The translations under genes and the position numbers were made by a program. A DNA stretch of 64,000 bases from the NCBI RefSeq assembly GCF_020886695.1, contig NZ_AP024485.1, forward strand, positions 443,001 through 507,000, written 5' to 3'. This document shows, in pieces, positions 16,828 through 24,704 of the stretch. This stretch comes from Pseudodesulfovibrio sediminis. GTDB taxonomy: Bacteria > Desulfobacterota > Desulfovibrionia > Desulfovibrionales > Desulfovibrionaceae. Below the pieces are notes generated by a model, which saw only the letters and a program-made list of their open reading frames with translations, ran no database searches and was not told where the DNA came from. Position 1 is the first letter of the stretch. Each line of letters begins with the position of its first letter.

Positions 16828-18423
16828 TTAAATGCTCAGCTTCGCGTTGGCGGAGCGGCTTTTAGTGTACAGGTCGAACAGGATGCGCGACACGAAGATG
16901 GCCGTGAACATGGATGTGACGATACCGAGTATCAAGGTAACAGCAAAACCACGAATCGGGCCGGTTCCGAACTGATAGAGGATAATGGCCGCAATGACGG
17001 TGGTCAGGTTCGCGTCCAGGATGGTGAGCGTAGCTCTGTCATACCCTTCAATTATGGCCTGCGTCGAGGAGAGGCCTCGTCTGAGTTCTTCACGGATACG
17101 TTCAAAGATGATGACGTTGGCGTCAACGGCCATACCGATAGTCAGGATGATACCCGCTATACCCGGCAAGGTCAGCGTCGCACCAAATAAGGCGAGACCA
17201 CTCATGATGAGCATGATGTTGATGCAGAGCACCAGGTCGGCGACCATGCCAGCGAATCCGTAATAGATCAGCATGAAGGCAAGCACCGCGACCATACCGA
17301 TAACTGCGGACATGATACCGTTGTCGATGGATTCCTGTCCCAGGGACGGGCCTACTGTGCGCTGCTCAAGGATCTGAACTGGGGCAGGCAGGGAACCGGC
17401 GCGCAATACGACAGCCAGGTCACGCGCTTCTTCCTGAGTGAATTGACCGGTAATGGATGCGCGACCGCCGGAGATACGTTCCTGAATGACCGGGGCGGAA
17501 TACACCTTGCCATCCAGAACGATCGCCATGCGTTTGTTGACGTTTTCGCTGGTAAGGTTGGTGAAGATGGCGCCACCGCGTGCATTAAAGGTAATGGACA
17601 CGAAGGGCTTGTTCCACTGGTCCATGGAAACCTTTGCGTCAGTGACATACTCACCGGTGAGCACAGAGTCTTTTTTGAGAACAATGGATGTCTCAGAGTA
17701 CTTACCGTTGGGCAGTTTGTGCAGAATCGTTGAAAGTTCTCGACCTGGAGCAAGTATGCCCTTCTTCGCTTTTTCGATATCAGCAGTGTCATCGACCATC
17801 TTGAATTCGAGGAGTGCTGTCTGCCCGATGATCTTGATGGCGCGTTCAGGATCCTGAAGACCAGGCAACTGGACCTGGATTCGATTATCCTGCTGACGAC
17901 GGATATCAGGTTCGGCAACGCCGAACTGGTCAATCCTGTTGCGGATGGTCTTGATAGCCTGTTCCATTGTCAGCTTTTCGATATTGCTGCGGTACTGGGG
18001 GGAAATGGACAGGACATATTTCAGCTTGCTGTCACCCAGGGGAGTACTACTCTCTATGGCAAAAGGGCTGGAATTTTTGATGATTGTATCAAAGGCATCT
18101 TTTTGATCACCTTTGAGCAGGGTCACCTCGATCTGAGATTCGGACAGCACTGTCGGACGCAGGATGAAGACATCCCCCTCGCGTGCCGTGGCCTTGAGGT
18201 CGTCTCCAAGACGGGCCAGGTTGTTGTCCATGGCCGTATCCATATCAACACCAAGAGTGAGATGGATACCGCCTTTGAGGTCGAGGCCAAGATTAATGGC
18301 ATCGCCCGGAAGGATTTTGCCCAAAGCAGAATCCTGTACGCCGGGAACGGACGGTAACATGTATACCAGTCCGAGGATCAGGACGATCAGGGCCGCAATG
18401 GCTCTGAAACGTAAACTTTGCAT
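16828..18423 (-). CDS. secD: Protein translocase subunit SecD
   Basis: This 531-residue RND-type membrane protein starts with an N-terminal membrane helix followed by GLDLKGGIHLTLGVD. The large periplasmic region includes IRNRIDQFGVAEPDI and QLPGLQDPERA. The C-terminal five-helix part includes GMAVDANVIIFERIREELR. SecDF binds emerging substrates on the periplasmic side and pulls them through SecYEG. The start follows yajC by 124 bases, a gap that contains a strong hairpin. Confidence 0.96.
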   Translation of the reverse strand: MQSLRFRAIAALIVLILGLVYMLPSVPGVQDSALGKILPGDAINLGLDLKGGIHLTLGVDMDTAMDNNLARLGDDLKATAREGDVFILRPTVLSESQIEVTLLKGDQKDAFDTIIKNSSPFAIESSTPLGDSKLKYVLSISPQYRSNIEKLTMEQAIKTIRNRIDQFGVAEPDIRRQQDNRIQVQLPGLQDPERAIKIIGQTALLEFKMVDDTADIEKAKKGILAPGRELSTILHKLPNGKYSETSIVLKKDSVLTGEYVTDAKVSMDQWNKPFVSITFNARGGAIFTNLTSENVNKRMAIVLDGKVYSAPVIQERISGGRASITGQFTQEEARDLAVVLRAGSLPAPVQILEQRTVGPSLGQESIDNGIMSAVIGMVAVLAFMLIYYGFAGMVADLVLCINIMLIMSGLALFGATLTLPGIAGIILTIGMAVDANVIIFERIREELRRGLSSTQAIIEGYDRATLTILDANLTTVIAAIILYQFGTGPIRGFAVTLILGIVTSMFTAIFVSRILFDLYTKSRSANAKLSI

Positions 18424-18484
18424 GTAAACTCCCTTACTGAAACTCGACGAACATGGTCAAATTCCACGTTCAAGAAACACAAGT

Positions 18485-18517
18485 GCGGATCGGGCCACAG
18501 ACAGTGGTCCGATCCGC
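18485..18517 (-). other. Intercistronic hairpin between yajC and secD
   Basis: A perfect 14-bp stem with a 5-base loop (arms 18485-18498 and 18504-18517). No good T-run follows on the minus strand, so it looks more like an mRNA stability or processing element, or a leaky terminator, than a full stop. Confidence 0.6.
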
Positions 18518-18547
18518 TTGATCGTCTCAAATACCGGGTGCAAGAAC

Positions 18548-18910
18548 CTACTTCTTGTCGGCTGCGGGTGCGCCGCCATCCTTGTCGGCTACGAAGCCGC
18601 GCTTGATGACAACGTTGACACCTGTGGCGATTTCAATGGTGATATTGTCACCATCGATGGACACGATAGTGCCAAGGATGCCGCCATTGGTCCATACTTT
18701 GTCACCCTTTTTGAGGGCTTCCAGCATAGCCTTGTGGGTTTTCTGCTTTTTCTGCTGCGGACGGATGAGCAGGAAGTAGAAAATGGCGAACATCAGGACG
18801 AGCATGGGCAGCGGACCGCCAATAATGGCGCCCAAGCCGCCTTCACCACCGCCACCTGCGGGCGGGGCCATGGCATATGCTACGGATTCGAAGAGCATAG
18901 GTTTCTCCAA
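18548..18910 (-). CDS. yajC: Preprotein translocase accessory subunit YajC
   Basis: This 120-residue single-span membrane protein has a glycine-rich start followed by the hydrophobic stretch LPMLVLMFAIFYFLLIRPQQKKQK, in which FLLIRPQQKK is the family signature. The soluble tail (GDKVWTNGGILGTIVSI) is the YajC fold. It associates with SecDF in the holotranslocon. A GGAG ribosome site precedes the start. It lies only 35 bases after the last glutamate synthase gene on the same strand, so readthrough from that operon is possible. Confidence 0.95.
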   Translation of the reverse strand: MEKPMLFESVAYAMAPPAGGGGEGGLGAIIGGPLPMLVLMFAIFYFLLIRPQQKKQKTHKAMLEALKKGDKVWTNGGILGTIVSIDGDNITIEIATGVNVVIKRGFVADKDGGAPAADKK

Positions 18911-18945
18911 AAAAAGTTAATAATGTTGTACTGTTCCCAGTTTTT

Positions 18946-19707
18946 TTAGCACGGCACGTATAGGTTGGCATACGGACGATGCGAAAATGGACGTATTTTC
19001 ACGAAGTTATCGCTCAAAATGTCCTTGCTGTCCAGCTTCAATTCCTTGGCATAATCTTCAACAAGACTTTCAATGATTTTGAAGTCTTCTTCGTCCGCTG
19101 GCTGAGCGCTCAAGCCCGGACCGAGCTGGGCTTCAGGCATTTCGCCACGTACATAGATGACACCGCCGTGCATGCCTGTTCCGAGATTTCGTCCCGCAAC
19201 AGGCGCATCAGGCTTATCAGAAAACATACCCAAGAGCAAAATAATTCCTCCAGCCATATATTCTCCGAGGAAGTCCCCTGCCTTGCCTCCGATCACGATT
19301 TTAGGCTGATGTTCAAGATAGGCTTTCATATGGATTCCAACACGATAACCGACATCTCCTCGTATGAATATTTCACCCCCACGCATGGCGTAGCCAATAA
19401 CGTCGCCAGCGATACCGTCGATGATAACGCGTCCGTCATCCATTGTATTGCCGACACCGTCCTGCGCGTTGTTGTGGATATGGATTCTTGGACCACGCAT
19501 GAATGCGCCGAGATCCTGGCCGGGGACGCCGTAGATATCAAATGAGAGATCCCCTTCAAGAGCGGTTGCGATATATCGTTGGCCAGTACATTGCTTGATG
19601 GTGAAATCAGTCACGCCTTTATTGACAAGCTCCCGTATTTCCTCATTTAACTGACGATAATGTGTTCGCCCTGCCGTGAGCGTCTTCTGTTTTATTTTGA
19701 CTGGCAT
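18946..19707 (-). CDS. Glutamate synthase GXGXG (alpha C-terminal) domain protein
   Basis: This 253-residue stand-alone equivalent of the C-terminal right-handed beta-helix domain of glutamate synthase has repeated glycine turns (for example GNTMDDGRVIIDGIAGDVIGY and GVIYVRGEMP). In bacterial GltB this domain scaffolds the amidotransferase and synthase domains. Here it is a separate polypeptide, as in archaea and Thermotogales. It starts directly after the stop of the amidotransferase gene (zero-base gap) and is the last gene of the five-gene set. Confidence 0.88.
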   Translation of the reverse strand: MPVKIKQKTLTAGRTHYRQLNEEIRELVNKGVTDFTIKQCTGQRYIATALEGDLSFDIYGVPGQDLGAFMRGPRIHIHNNAQDGVGNTMDDGRVIIDGIAGDVIGYAMRGGEIFIRGDVGYRVGIHMKAYLEHQPKIVIGGKAGDFLGEYMAGGIILLLGMFSDKPDAPVAGRNLGTGMHGGVIYVRGEMPEAQLGPGLSAQPADEEDFKIIESLVEDYAKELKLDSKDILSDNFVKIRPFSHRPYANLYVPC

Positions 19708-20805
19708 TTAAGCCTCCATATCCACAATTACCGGTTCGCCTGCCTTGGGCATCCATACCCTGTCCAGTTCCGGGCAGACATCACGCACGGCAGATTCTTC
19801 TGAAGACATGAAGATCATGTCGTCCTTTTCAGCCACCAGCAATGGCCTGAGTTTGATCCGATCATTGAGTCCCATGAGCCTGTTGTTGCTCGCCACCAGG
19901 ATGGCGAACGGCCCGTTGAGCATGGCCGGTCCGTATGTGGCGCGAAGCGTGGTGTAGAGTTCCTTTTCATCCTCGTCCATACGTTCAATTTCATCCCAAA
20001 AAGGCGGAGCAAACACCTTAGCTGCCATTTCCCAGGAAAGACCATGTTTGCGGATGAGCATATCGAGTTCATAGGCCACAACCTCGGTGTCAGTCATCAT
20101 GGTGCACAGGTAGTCGTGCTCACAAAGGTAGCGCCGGTTGATACCGTAGGAAGAAATTTCGCCGTTATGTACTATGGACCAGTTTAAAATGGTGAAAGGA
20201 TGAGCCCCTCCCCACCAGCCCGGTGTATTGGTCGGGAAGCGATTATGGCCGGTCCAGATATACGCTTCATATTCTTCCAGCCGGAAGAATTCAGCGATAT
20301 CTTCAGGAAAACCGACCCCTTTGAAGGCTCCCATGTTCTTGCCGCTGGAGACGACGAACGCGCCGGGAATGGTGGTGTTGATTTTCATGACAACGGCCAC
20401 CACATAATCCTCCTCAGGCAGTTCCCAGAATTCATTGTCCGGATTCTCGGGAACAGTCACGAAATACCGATTGAATCTGGGAGACGTCGGAATAGCCAAT
20501 GTCCGGCGTGTCGGAATCGGTTCGTAGAAATGTAACTCGAAGTATTTCTTGAGCAAGGATTCAGACCCACTGATGGCAGCTGTATCATCACACATCATGT
20601 GAAAGCAGTATTTGTCTGCATGGTCCGGGTAAATGCCATAGGCGGCGAATCCGCCACCCAGCCCGTTACCTCGGTCATGCATGCAGGTCATGGCCTGAAT
20701 GGGCATGTCACCGGAAATCAGACCACGCTTCTTGTTGATGACGCCAAAGACGCCGCAACCGGAAATGTCTTTTTCGAAATCATAATATCTGTCTGGTGCT
20801 TTCAT
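19708..20805 (-). CDS. Class II glutamine amidotransferase subunit of split glutamate synthase
   Basis: This 365-residue Ntn-type amidotransferase is equivalent to the N-terminal domain of GltB. It hydrolyses glutamine to supply ammonia. The probable catalytic nucleophile is Cys17 in ISGCGVFG, which would require removal of a 16-residue propeptide. Other active-site motifs are TGHNRFPTNTPGWWGGAHPF and HNGEISSYG, and the MTDTEVVAYELD stretch. The lone domain must act with the synthase subunit encoded at the start of the operon. Confidence 0.9.
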   Translation of the reverse strand: MKAPDRYYDFEKDISGCGVFGVINKKRGLISGDMPIQAMTCMHDRGNGLGGGFAAYGIYPDHADKYCFHMMCDDTAAISGSESLLKKYFELHFYEPIPTRRTLAIPTSPRFNRYFVTVPENPDNEFWELPEEDYVVAVVMKINTTIPGAFVVSSGKNMGAFKGVGFPEDIAEFFRLEEYEAYIWTGHNRFPTNTPGWWGGAHPFTILNWSIVHNGEISSYGINRRYLCEHDYLCTMMTDTEVVAYELDMLIRKHGLSWEMAAKVFAPPFWDEIERMDEDEKELYTTLRATYGPAMLNGPFAILVASNNRLMGLNDRIKLRPLLVAEKDDMIFMSSEESAVRDVCPELDRVWMPKAGEPVIVDMEA

Positions 20806-20816
20806 TGCGTATCTCT

Positions 20817-22103
20817 TTAGTCGGGGTCAACAACGCCGGGATTCCATGTTTCCTGGAAAAAATCGTCGGGCCACATCAACACATCAGGCTCTCCGGCCAG
20901 GATTTGCTTCTTGGCCCCTTCCGGGACAGCCATCTTGAATTTGACAAAAGCGGTGTACATGCCTGCCATATCAATATCACCCACCAAAACATAGCCCACC
21001 AGGCGATCGTTCTGAAATACGAGCTTGCGATAGCTTTTTTTCTTTTCATCCAGCGACAGGGCTATTTCATAAGAATCATCGCCCTCGGGAGGATTTACCC
21101 GCCCCACTGAAATAGTAGGCAAACCATAAAATGATATTGAATTCATGGACAGGGAACCGGTGAATTCGGTAGCGCAACCAGCCATGTTCTTGCCTGCGCA
21201 AAAGCCCTGATTGTAAGCGTTGGTCCAGATGGGAATGACGCGTTTTTCACCGAACAACAGATCTTTGGCCTGGGCCACATCGCCTGCGGCATACACTCCC
21301 TCGGCGCTGGTGTGCATATGTTCATCCACCCTGATGCCTTGATCCACTTCGATGGCGGCATTTTTGGCAAGATCGTAGTTGGGCACTACGCCGATGGCAA
21401 TCACCACTGCGTCACATTGCAAAAAGTCGCCGTCTGTCAGATGGATCCCTTTGAGTCGGCCATCAGTATCTCGTTGAATGTCCTTGGCTGTTACACCGCA
21501 TCGAACATGAAGCCCCACTTCTTCCAGTCGTTTTCCTGCAAGCGCTGCCGCATTCTCGTCAAAAGCCAGACTCAAAATGCGTGGAGAAAGCTCCAGAATG
21601 GTTACCTCAACCCCTCGATCAAAAAGTGATTCACCTGCTTTGAGGCCGATAAGCCCCCCGCCGATGACAACCGCCCTCTTTATTTCCTTGGCTTTCGATA
21701 TGAGAAGCTGTGTGTGTGTCAGGTTGGTGAAATTATAGACGTCAGCACCATCGGTTCCCGGAATGGACGGTGAAAAAGGAATACCGCCTGTGGCAATGAG
21801 TAAATGCTGAAATTCAACCGTGTCACCCTGGTCGGTCGTTATTGTCTTTGTCGTGGTGTCTATGCCGGTAACCCGCGTACCAAGCATCAGAGAAACATTG
21901 CTTTTTTGATAAAAATCCTGCGGACGAAGGGCTAATCGCTCGGGGCCGATCTTCCCGGCCAACAGGTAGGAGATAAGCGGACGTCCGTAGGCATGGGAGT
22001 CTTCGGCGCCAATAACCAGAATTTCGTTTGTGGTATCGACCTTGCGGATGCCTTCAATGGCACCGATAGAAGCGATTCCGTTCCCGATGATGACGTATTT
22101 CAT
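20817..22103 (-). CDS. FAD-dependent pyridine nucleotide oxidoreductase of the glutamate synthase operon
   Basis: This 428-residue two-dinucleotide-fold flavoprotein starts KYVIIGNGIASIGAIEGIR (FAD loop). It has a second loop VVIGGGLIGLKAGESL for NAD(P)H, the ATG motif LLIATGGIPF and the FAD-binding VYAAGDVAQ. It resembles NADH:rubredoxin or nitrite-reductase-type oxidoreductases more than bacterial GltD, because the cysteine-rich N-terminus of GltD is absent. That role may be filled by the separate ferredoxin subunit encoded next door. The likely job is to pass electrons from NAD(P)H to the ferredoxin subunit and synthase. Confidence 0.82.
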   Translation of the reverse strand: MKYVIIGNGIASIGAIEGIRKVDTTNEILVIGAEDSHAYGRPLISYLLAGKIGPERLALRPQDFYQKSNVSLMLGTRVTGIDTTTKTITTDQGDTVEFQHLLIATGGIPFSPSIPGTDGADVYNFTNLTHTQLLISKAKEIKRAVVIGGGLIGLKAGESLFDRGVEVTILELSPRILSLAFDENAAALAGKRLEEVGLHVRCGVTAKDIQRDTDGRLKGIHLTDGDFLQCDAVVIAIGVVPNYDLAKNAAIEVDQGIRVDEHMHTSAEGVYAAGDVAQAKDLLFGEKRVIPIWTNAYNQGFCAGKNMAGCATEFTGSLSMNSISFYGLPTISVGRVNPPEGDDSYEIALSLDEKKKSYRKLVFQNDRLVGYVLVGDIDMAGMYTAFVKFKMAVPEGAKKQILAGEPDVLMWPDDFFQETWNPGVVDPD

Positions 22104-22113
22104 GGTCTCGTTC

Positions 22114-22560
22114 CTATCGTTCTTCGAATTTTAGTGCCCCATTAGGACACGCTTCCACACAGGCGGGACCGTTCTCGCGCTCAAAACACAAATCACATTT
22201 AACGATCTTATCCTCTGTGGGGTGCCGCCTAATGGCACCGTATGGGCAGGACATGAGACAGGACCAGCAGCCGACACATTTTTCTCTGTCATAGACAGTG
22301 CGCCCTGTTTCCGGGTCTTTGTGCAGGCCACCGGCGATACAGGCCGCCACACAGGCTGGCTCGTCACAATGACGGCAACTTATGGCCACTGAGATGTCTC
22401 CGTTTTCGAATACGCGTTTTCGCGGAGAAAGCCCGTCCTTTCCCCGCTCCTCGCGGAAAGCGATGATCAGATCCTTTGACTTGGAGTGGGATGTAATACA
22501 GGCCAGCTCACAAAGGTGGCAGCCGATACAATATTCTTTATTCGGATAAACTCGTTTCAT
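22114..22560 (-). CDS. Four-cluster ferredoxin-like electron transfer subunit
   Basis: This 148-residue protein has 16 cysteines in four ferredoxin-type groups: CIGCHLCELAC, CRHCDEPACVAAC, CVGCWSCLMSCP and CDLCFERENGPACVEACP. This is the HycB/DmsB/CooF pattern that binds four [4Fe-4S] clusters. It lies 10 bases from the FAD subunit and 12 bases from the synthase gene. It is best read as the electron wire of the split glutamate synthase complex, although such subunits also serve hydrogenases and formate dehydrogenases elsewhere. Confidence 0.88.
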   Translation of the reverse strand: MKRVYPNKEYCIGCHLCELACITSHSKSKDLIIAFREERGKDGLSPRKRVFENGDISVAISCRHCDEPACVAACIAGGLHKDPETGRTVYDREKCVGCWSCLMSCPYGAIRRHPTEDKIVKCDLCFERENGPACVEACPNGALKFEER

Positions 22561-22572
22561 TATGCCCTCTGT

Positions 22573-24102
22573 CTAGCGCCCGGCGTGTTTGATGCCGAGA
22601 ATGTCGAGTTCAGTGTCGGAAATACCCACGCCGCGCAGTTTGTCTCGATTGCCGCGCAGGGATTCGATGGAGTTCAGCCCCATACCTCCGAGCATCTCTT
22701 CAATTTCGTGCCCCCATGCACGAATGAGGTTGGCCATTTTCTTGGCCGCGATATCCGGATTTTGCCGTTTGGACAGCTTGGGGTCATTGGTGGCGATCCC
22801 CCACGGACATTTGCCCGTATAGCACCGTCCGCACAGAGTACACCCCACTGAGATCAGGGTTGCGGTGCCGATATACACGGCGTCGGCACCCAGGGCGATT
22901 GCCTTGACCACGTCACCGGAACAACGGATGCCGCCTGCTGCCACAATGGACACATTGTTGCGGATGCCCTCATCTCTCAGTCGTTGATCCACCTGTGCCA
23001 GAGCAAGCTCGATAGGAATCCCCACATTGTCTCGAATCATGGCCGGGGCAGCTCCAGTACCGCCACGCATTCCGTCAATGGTCACGATATCGGCGCCAGC
23101 CCGGGCGATACCTGAAGCAATGGCGGCCACGTTGTGTACCGCTGCTATCTTGACCGAGACAGGAGCCTTGTATTCGGAGGCCTCTTTCAATGCATAGATA
23201 AGCTGGAGCAAATCCTCGATAGAATAAATATCGTGATGCGGTGCCGGCGAGATGGCGTCTGAGCCAATGGGAATCATCCGGGTTTCAGAGACCTTGTCGT
23301 TGATCTTTTCACCGGGGAGATGACCGCCTATCCCAGGCTTTGCGCCCTGTCCGACTTTGATCTCGATCCCTGCGCCTGCCTTGAGGTAGTCGCGGTGCAC
23401 GCCGAAACGACCGGACGCCACCTGAACAATGGTGTTTGCGCCATACTTATATAATGATTTGTGCAGACCGCCCTCGCCTGTGTTGTAGGCGGTGCCGGTT
23501 TCCGTGGCGGCACGGGCCATGGCGCGGTGAAGATTGAAATTGATGGCACCAAAACTCATGGCTGCGAACATAATGGGAATATCCAATTCAAGTTGCGGTG
23601 TGAGCCGGGTGTTCAATCGGGGTTTTCCGGTTTTCTTGTCGGTCGTGATATCCAACTTGCGGGGCTTGGCCCCGAGGAACGTCTTCAACTCCATGGGCTC
23701 GCGTAGAGGGTCAATTGATGGATTGGTTACCTGGGAGGCATCCAGAAGCATCTGATCCCAATAAACGGGAATATCTACCGGCGAGCCCATGCCTGCCAGA
23801 AGTACACCGCCTGTATCCGCCTGTTTATAGATATTTTGCAGAAAGACCGGTCTCCACAAGCTGTTTGTCCGAAAATCTGATGGTTTGTTGCGTATATTCA
23901 ACGCGTTGGTCGGACAGAGGGCTTCGCATCTATGGCAGCCGATACACTTGGCATTGTCATGCATGACCTTTTGGCGGGCATCATCCCAGAAATGCGCCTC
24001 ATAGGAACATTGCCGGATGCAGACCTTGCAGTTGATGCACAGGTCCGGGTCCCGGTCTATGACGAACTCATGATAGTTCTTGTTGATGGGCTGAAACAGC
24101 AA
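22573..24102 (-). CDS. Archaeal-type glutamate synthase catalytic (FMN) subunit with ferredoxin domain
   Basis: This 509-residue protein has an N-terminal 2x[4Fe-4S] domain (Cys22, 25, 28 and 32; Cys53, 56, 59 and 63) fused to the FMN-binding synthase barrel. Barrel motifs include PIMFAAMSFGAINFNLHRAMA, GQGAKPGIGGHLPGEK, TIDGMRGGTGAAP and GADAVYIGTATL. The VGCTLCGRCYTGKCPWG stretch carries further cluster cysteines. It makes glutamate from 2-oxoglutarate and ammonia. The start is TTG, with GAGG nine bases upstream. No downstream ATG would retain the first cluster motif. It is the first gene of the operon. Confidence 0.9.
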   Translation of the reverse strand: MLFQPINKNYHEFVIDRDPDLCINCKVCIRQCSYEAHFWDDARQKVMHDNAKCIGCHRCEALCPTNALNIRNKPSDFRTNSLWRPVFLQNIYKQADTGGVLLAGMGSPVDIPVYWDQMLLDASQVTNPSIDPLREPMELKTFLGAKPRKLDITTDKKTGKPRLNTRLTPQLELDIPIMFAAMSFGAINFNLHRAMARAATETGTAYNTGEGGLHKSLYKYGANTIVQVASGRFGVHRDYLKAGAGIEIKVGQGAKPGIGGHLPGEKINDKVSETRMIPIGSDAISPAPHHDIYSIEDLLQLIYALKEASEYKAPVSVKIAAVHNVAAIASGIARAGADIVTIDGMRGGTGAAPAMIRDNVGIPIELALAQVDQRLRDEGIRNNVSIVAAGGIRCSGDVVKAIALGADAVYIGTATLISVGCTLCGRCYTGKCPWGIATNDPKLSKRQNPDIAAKKMANLIRAWGHEIEEMLGGMGLNSIESLRGNRDKLRGVGISDTELDILGIKHAGR

Positions 24103-24370
24103 GGTTTGTTACCTCGTATATTGGTTGCCAAAACTTTGATTTATTGAAACAACTTCCCGAAAAGGTGATTTGCTTTTGATAATCCATGAATTTTCACTAT
24201 TTTTTCAGGGGATAACCAAAAAACCACATCTCATTCCTATCTGTCAAGGAAGCAGTTAATCACTCGATATTAAACCCATTTAAATCTGCTCATAGTTATC
24301 GAGCACGCCAGAACCGAGAAAACGCCGTCTTTCCTTGACTTACAACTCCTTTAATAATAAAGAGATTCGC

Positions 24371-24460
24371 ATGAACACGAACCAGAATCGCTTTAGCTTC
24401 TTTTTCTTTTTTAGCTTTCGCTTTTTTAGAAGCGCCTGCGGTTCTGAGGTGTGCATGTAA
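24371..24460 (+). CDS. Phenylalanine-rich leader peptide
   Basis: A 29-codon open frame encoding a peptide with nine phenylalanines, seven of them in the core SFFFFFSFRFF (residues 9-19). An AAAGAGA ribosome site lies about 5 bases upstream of the ATG. Long runs of a single amino acid in a short ORF ahead of a terminator hairpin define attenuator leader peptides, as in pheL of enteric bacteria. The Phe codons fall inside segment 1 of the downstream alternative structures, so a ribosome stalled for lack of Phe-tRNA would disrupt the pause hairpin. No coding role other than sensing is expected. Confidence 0.85.
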   Translation: MNTNQNRFSFFFFFSFRFFRSACGSEVCM

Positions 24461-24515
24461 ACGACAGTAGACTACATACACAACAAGGGCCGTAGGCGTT
24501 AAGCTTACGGCCCTT
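24379..24515 (+). promoter_or_regulatory. Phe-responsive transcription attenuator (segments 1 to 4)
   Basis: Segment 1 (GAACC at 24379-24383, GCTTC at 24396-24400) pairs with segment 2 (GAAGC at 24429-24433, GGTTC at 24440-24444). Segment 2 (24433-24444) can instead pair over 12 positions, including three G-U pairs, with segment 3 (24487-24498), which is the 5' arm of the terminator. Segment 3:4 is the terminator. These are the mutually exclusive pairings of a classical amino-acid attenuator. With Phe-tRNA scarce the ribosome stalls in segment 1, 2:3 forms and transcription continues into the symporter genes. Confidence 0.8.
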
Positions 24516-24522
24516 TTCTTTT
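24485..24522 (+). terminator. Attenuator terminator hairpin
   Basis: A 13-bp stem (24485-24497 with 24503-24515, one G-U pair) with a five-base loop and a T-rich tract interrupted once by C. It lies 25 bases after the leader peptide stop and 48 bases before the first structural gene. Confidence 0.88.
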
Positions 24523-24569
24523 GCGGGTCGAAGTGGATGCCGGGGTCGAAAACGAGAGGGGAATTTGTG

Positions 24570-24704
24570 ATGATGTTGGGTTTTGGAAGTATGGAGATAG
24601 CACTTGCGTTCTGGCTATCCGTCGGTGCGACGGTACTGTGTGTTGTTTATGGACTCTTGAACTGGAACAACAAAGGCAATGATGAACCCGGGGGGGATGC
24701 ATAG
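24570..24704 (+). CDS. Small membrane accessory protein of the symporter, 44 residues
   Basis: A 44-codon frame whose stop is immediately followed by the symporter ATG. A GAGGGG ribosome site lies nine bases upstream; an in-frame GTG three bases before the ATG is an alternative start. The protein is one membrane helix (about residues 8-30) ending VVYGLLNWNNKG, then a short polar tail. Very small proteins with a VVYG..NW motif directly upstream of sodium:solute symporters are annotated in related bacteria as symporter small accessory proteins. I rely on memory of that family for the name. It may stabilise or complete the transporter. Confidence 0.78.
   Translation: MMLGFGSMEIALAFWLSVGATVLCVVYGLLNWNNKGNDEPGGDA

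Noticed and set aside
24335-24363. TTGACT-N17-TAAAGA as promoter of the Phe attenuator leader
   Set aside because: Transcription would begin at the leader start codon and remove its ribosome site. The real promoter is probably further upstream but I could not fix it.
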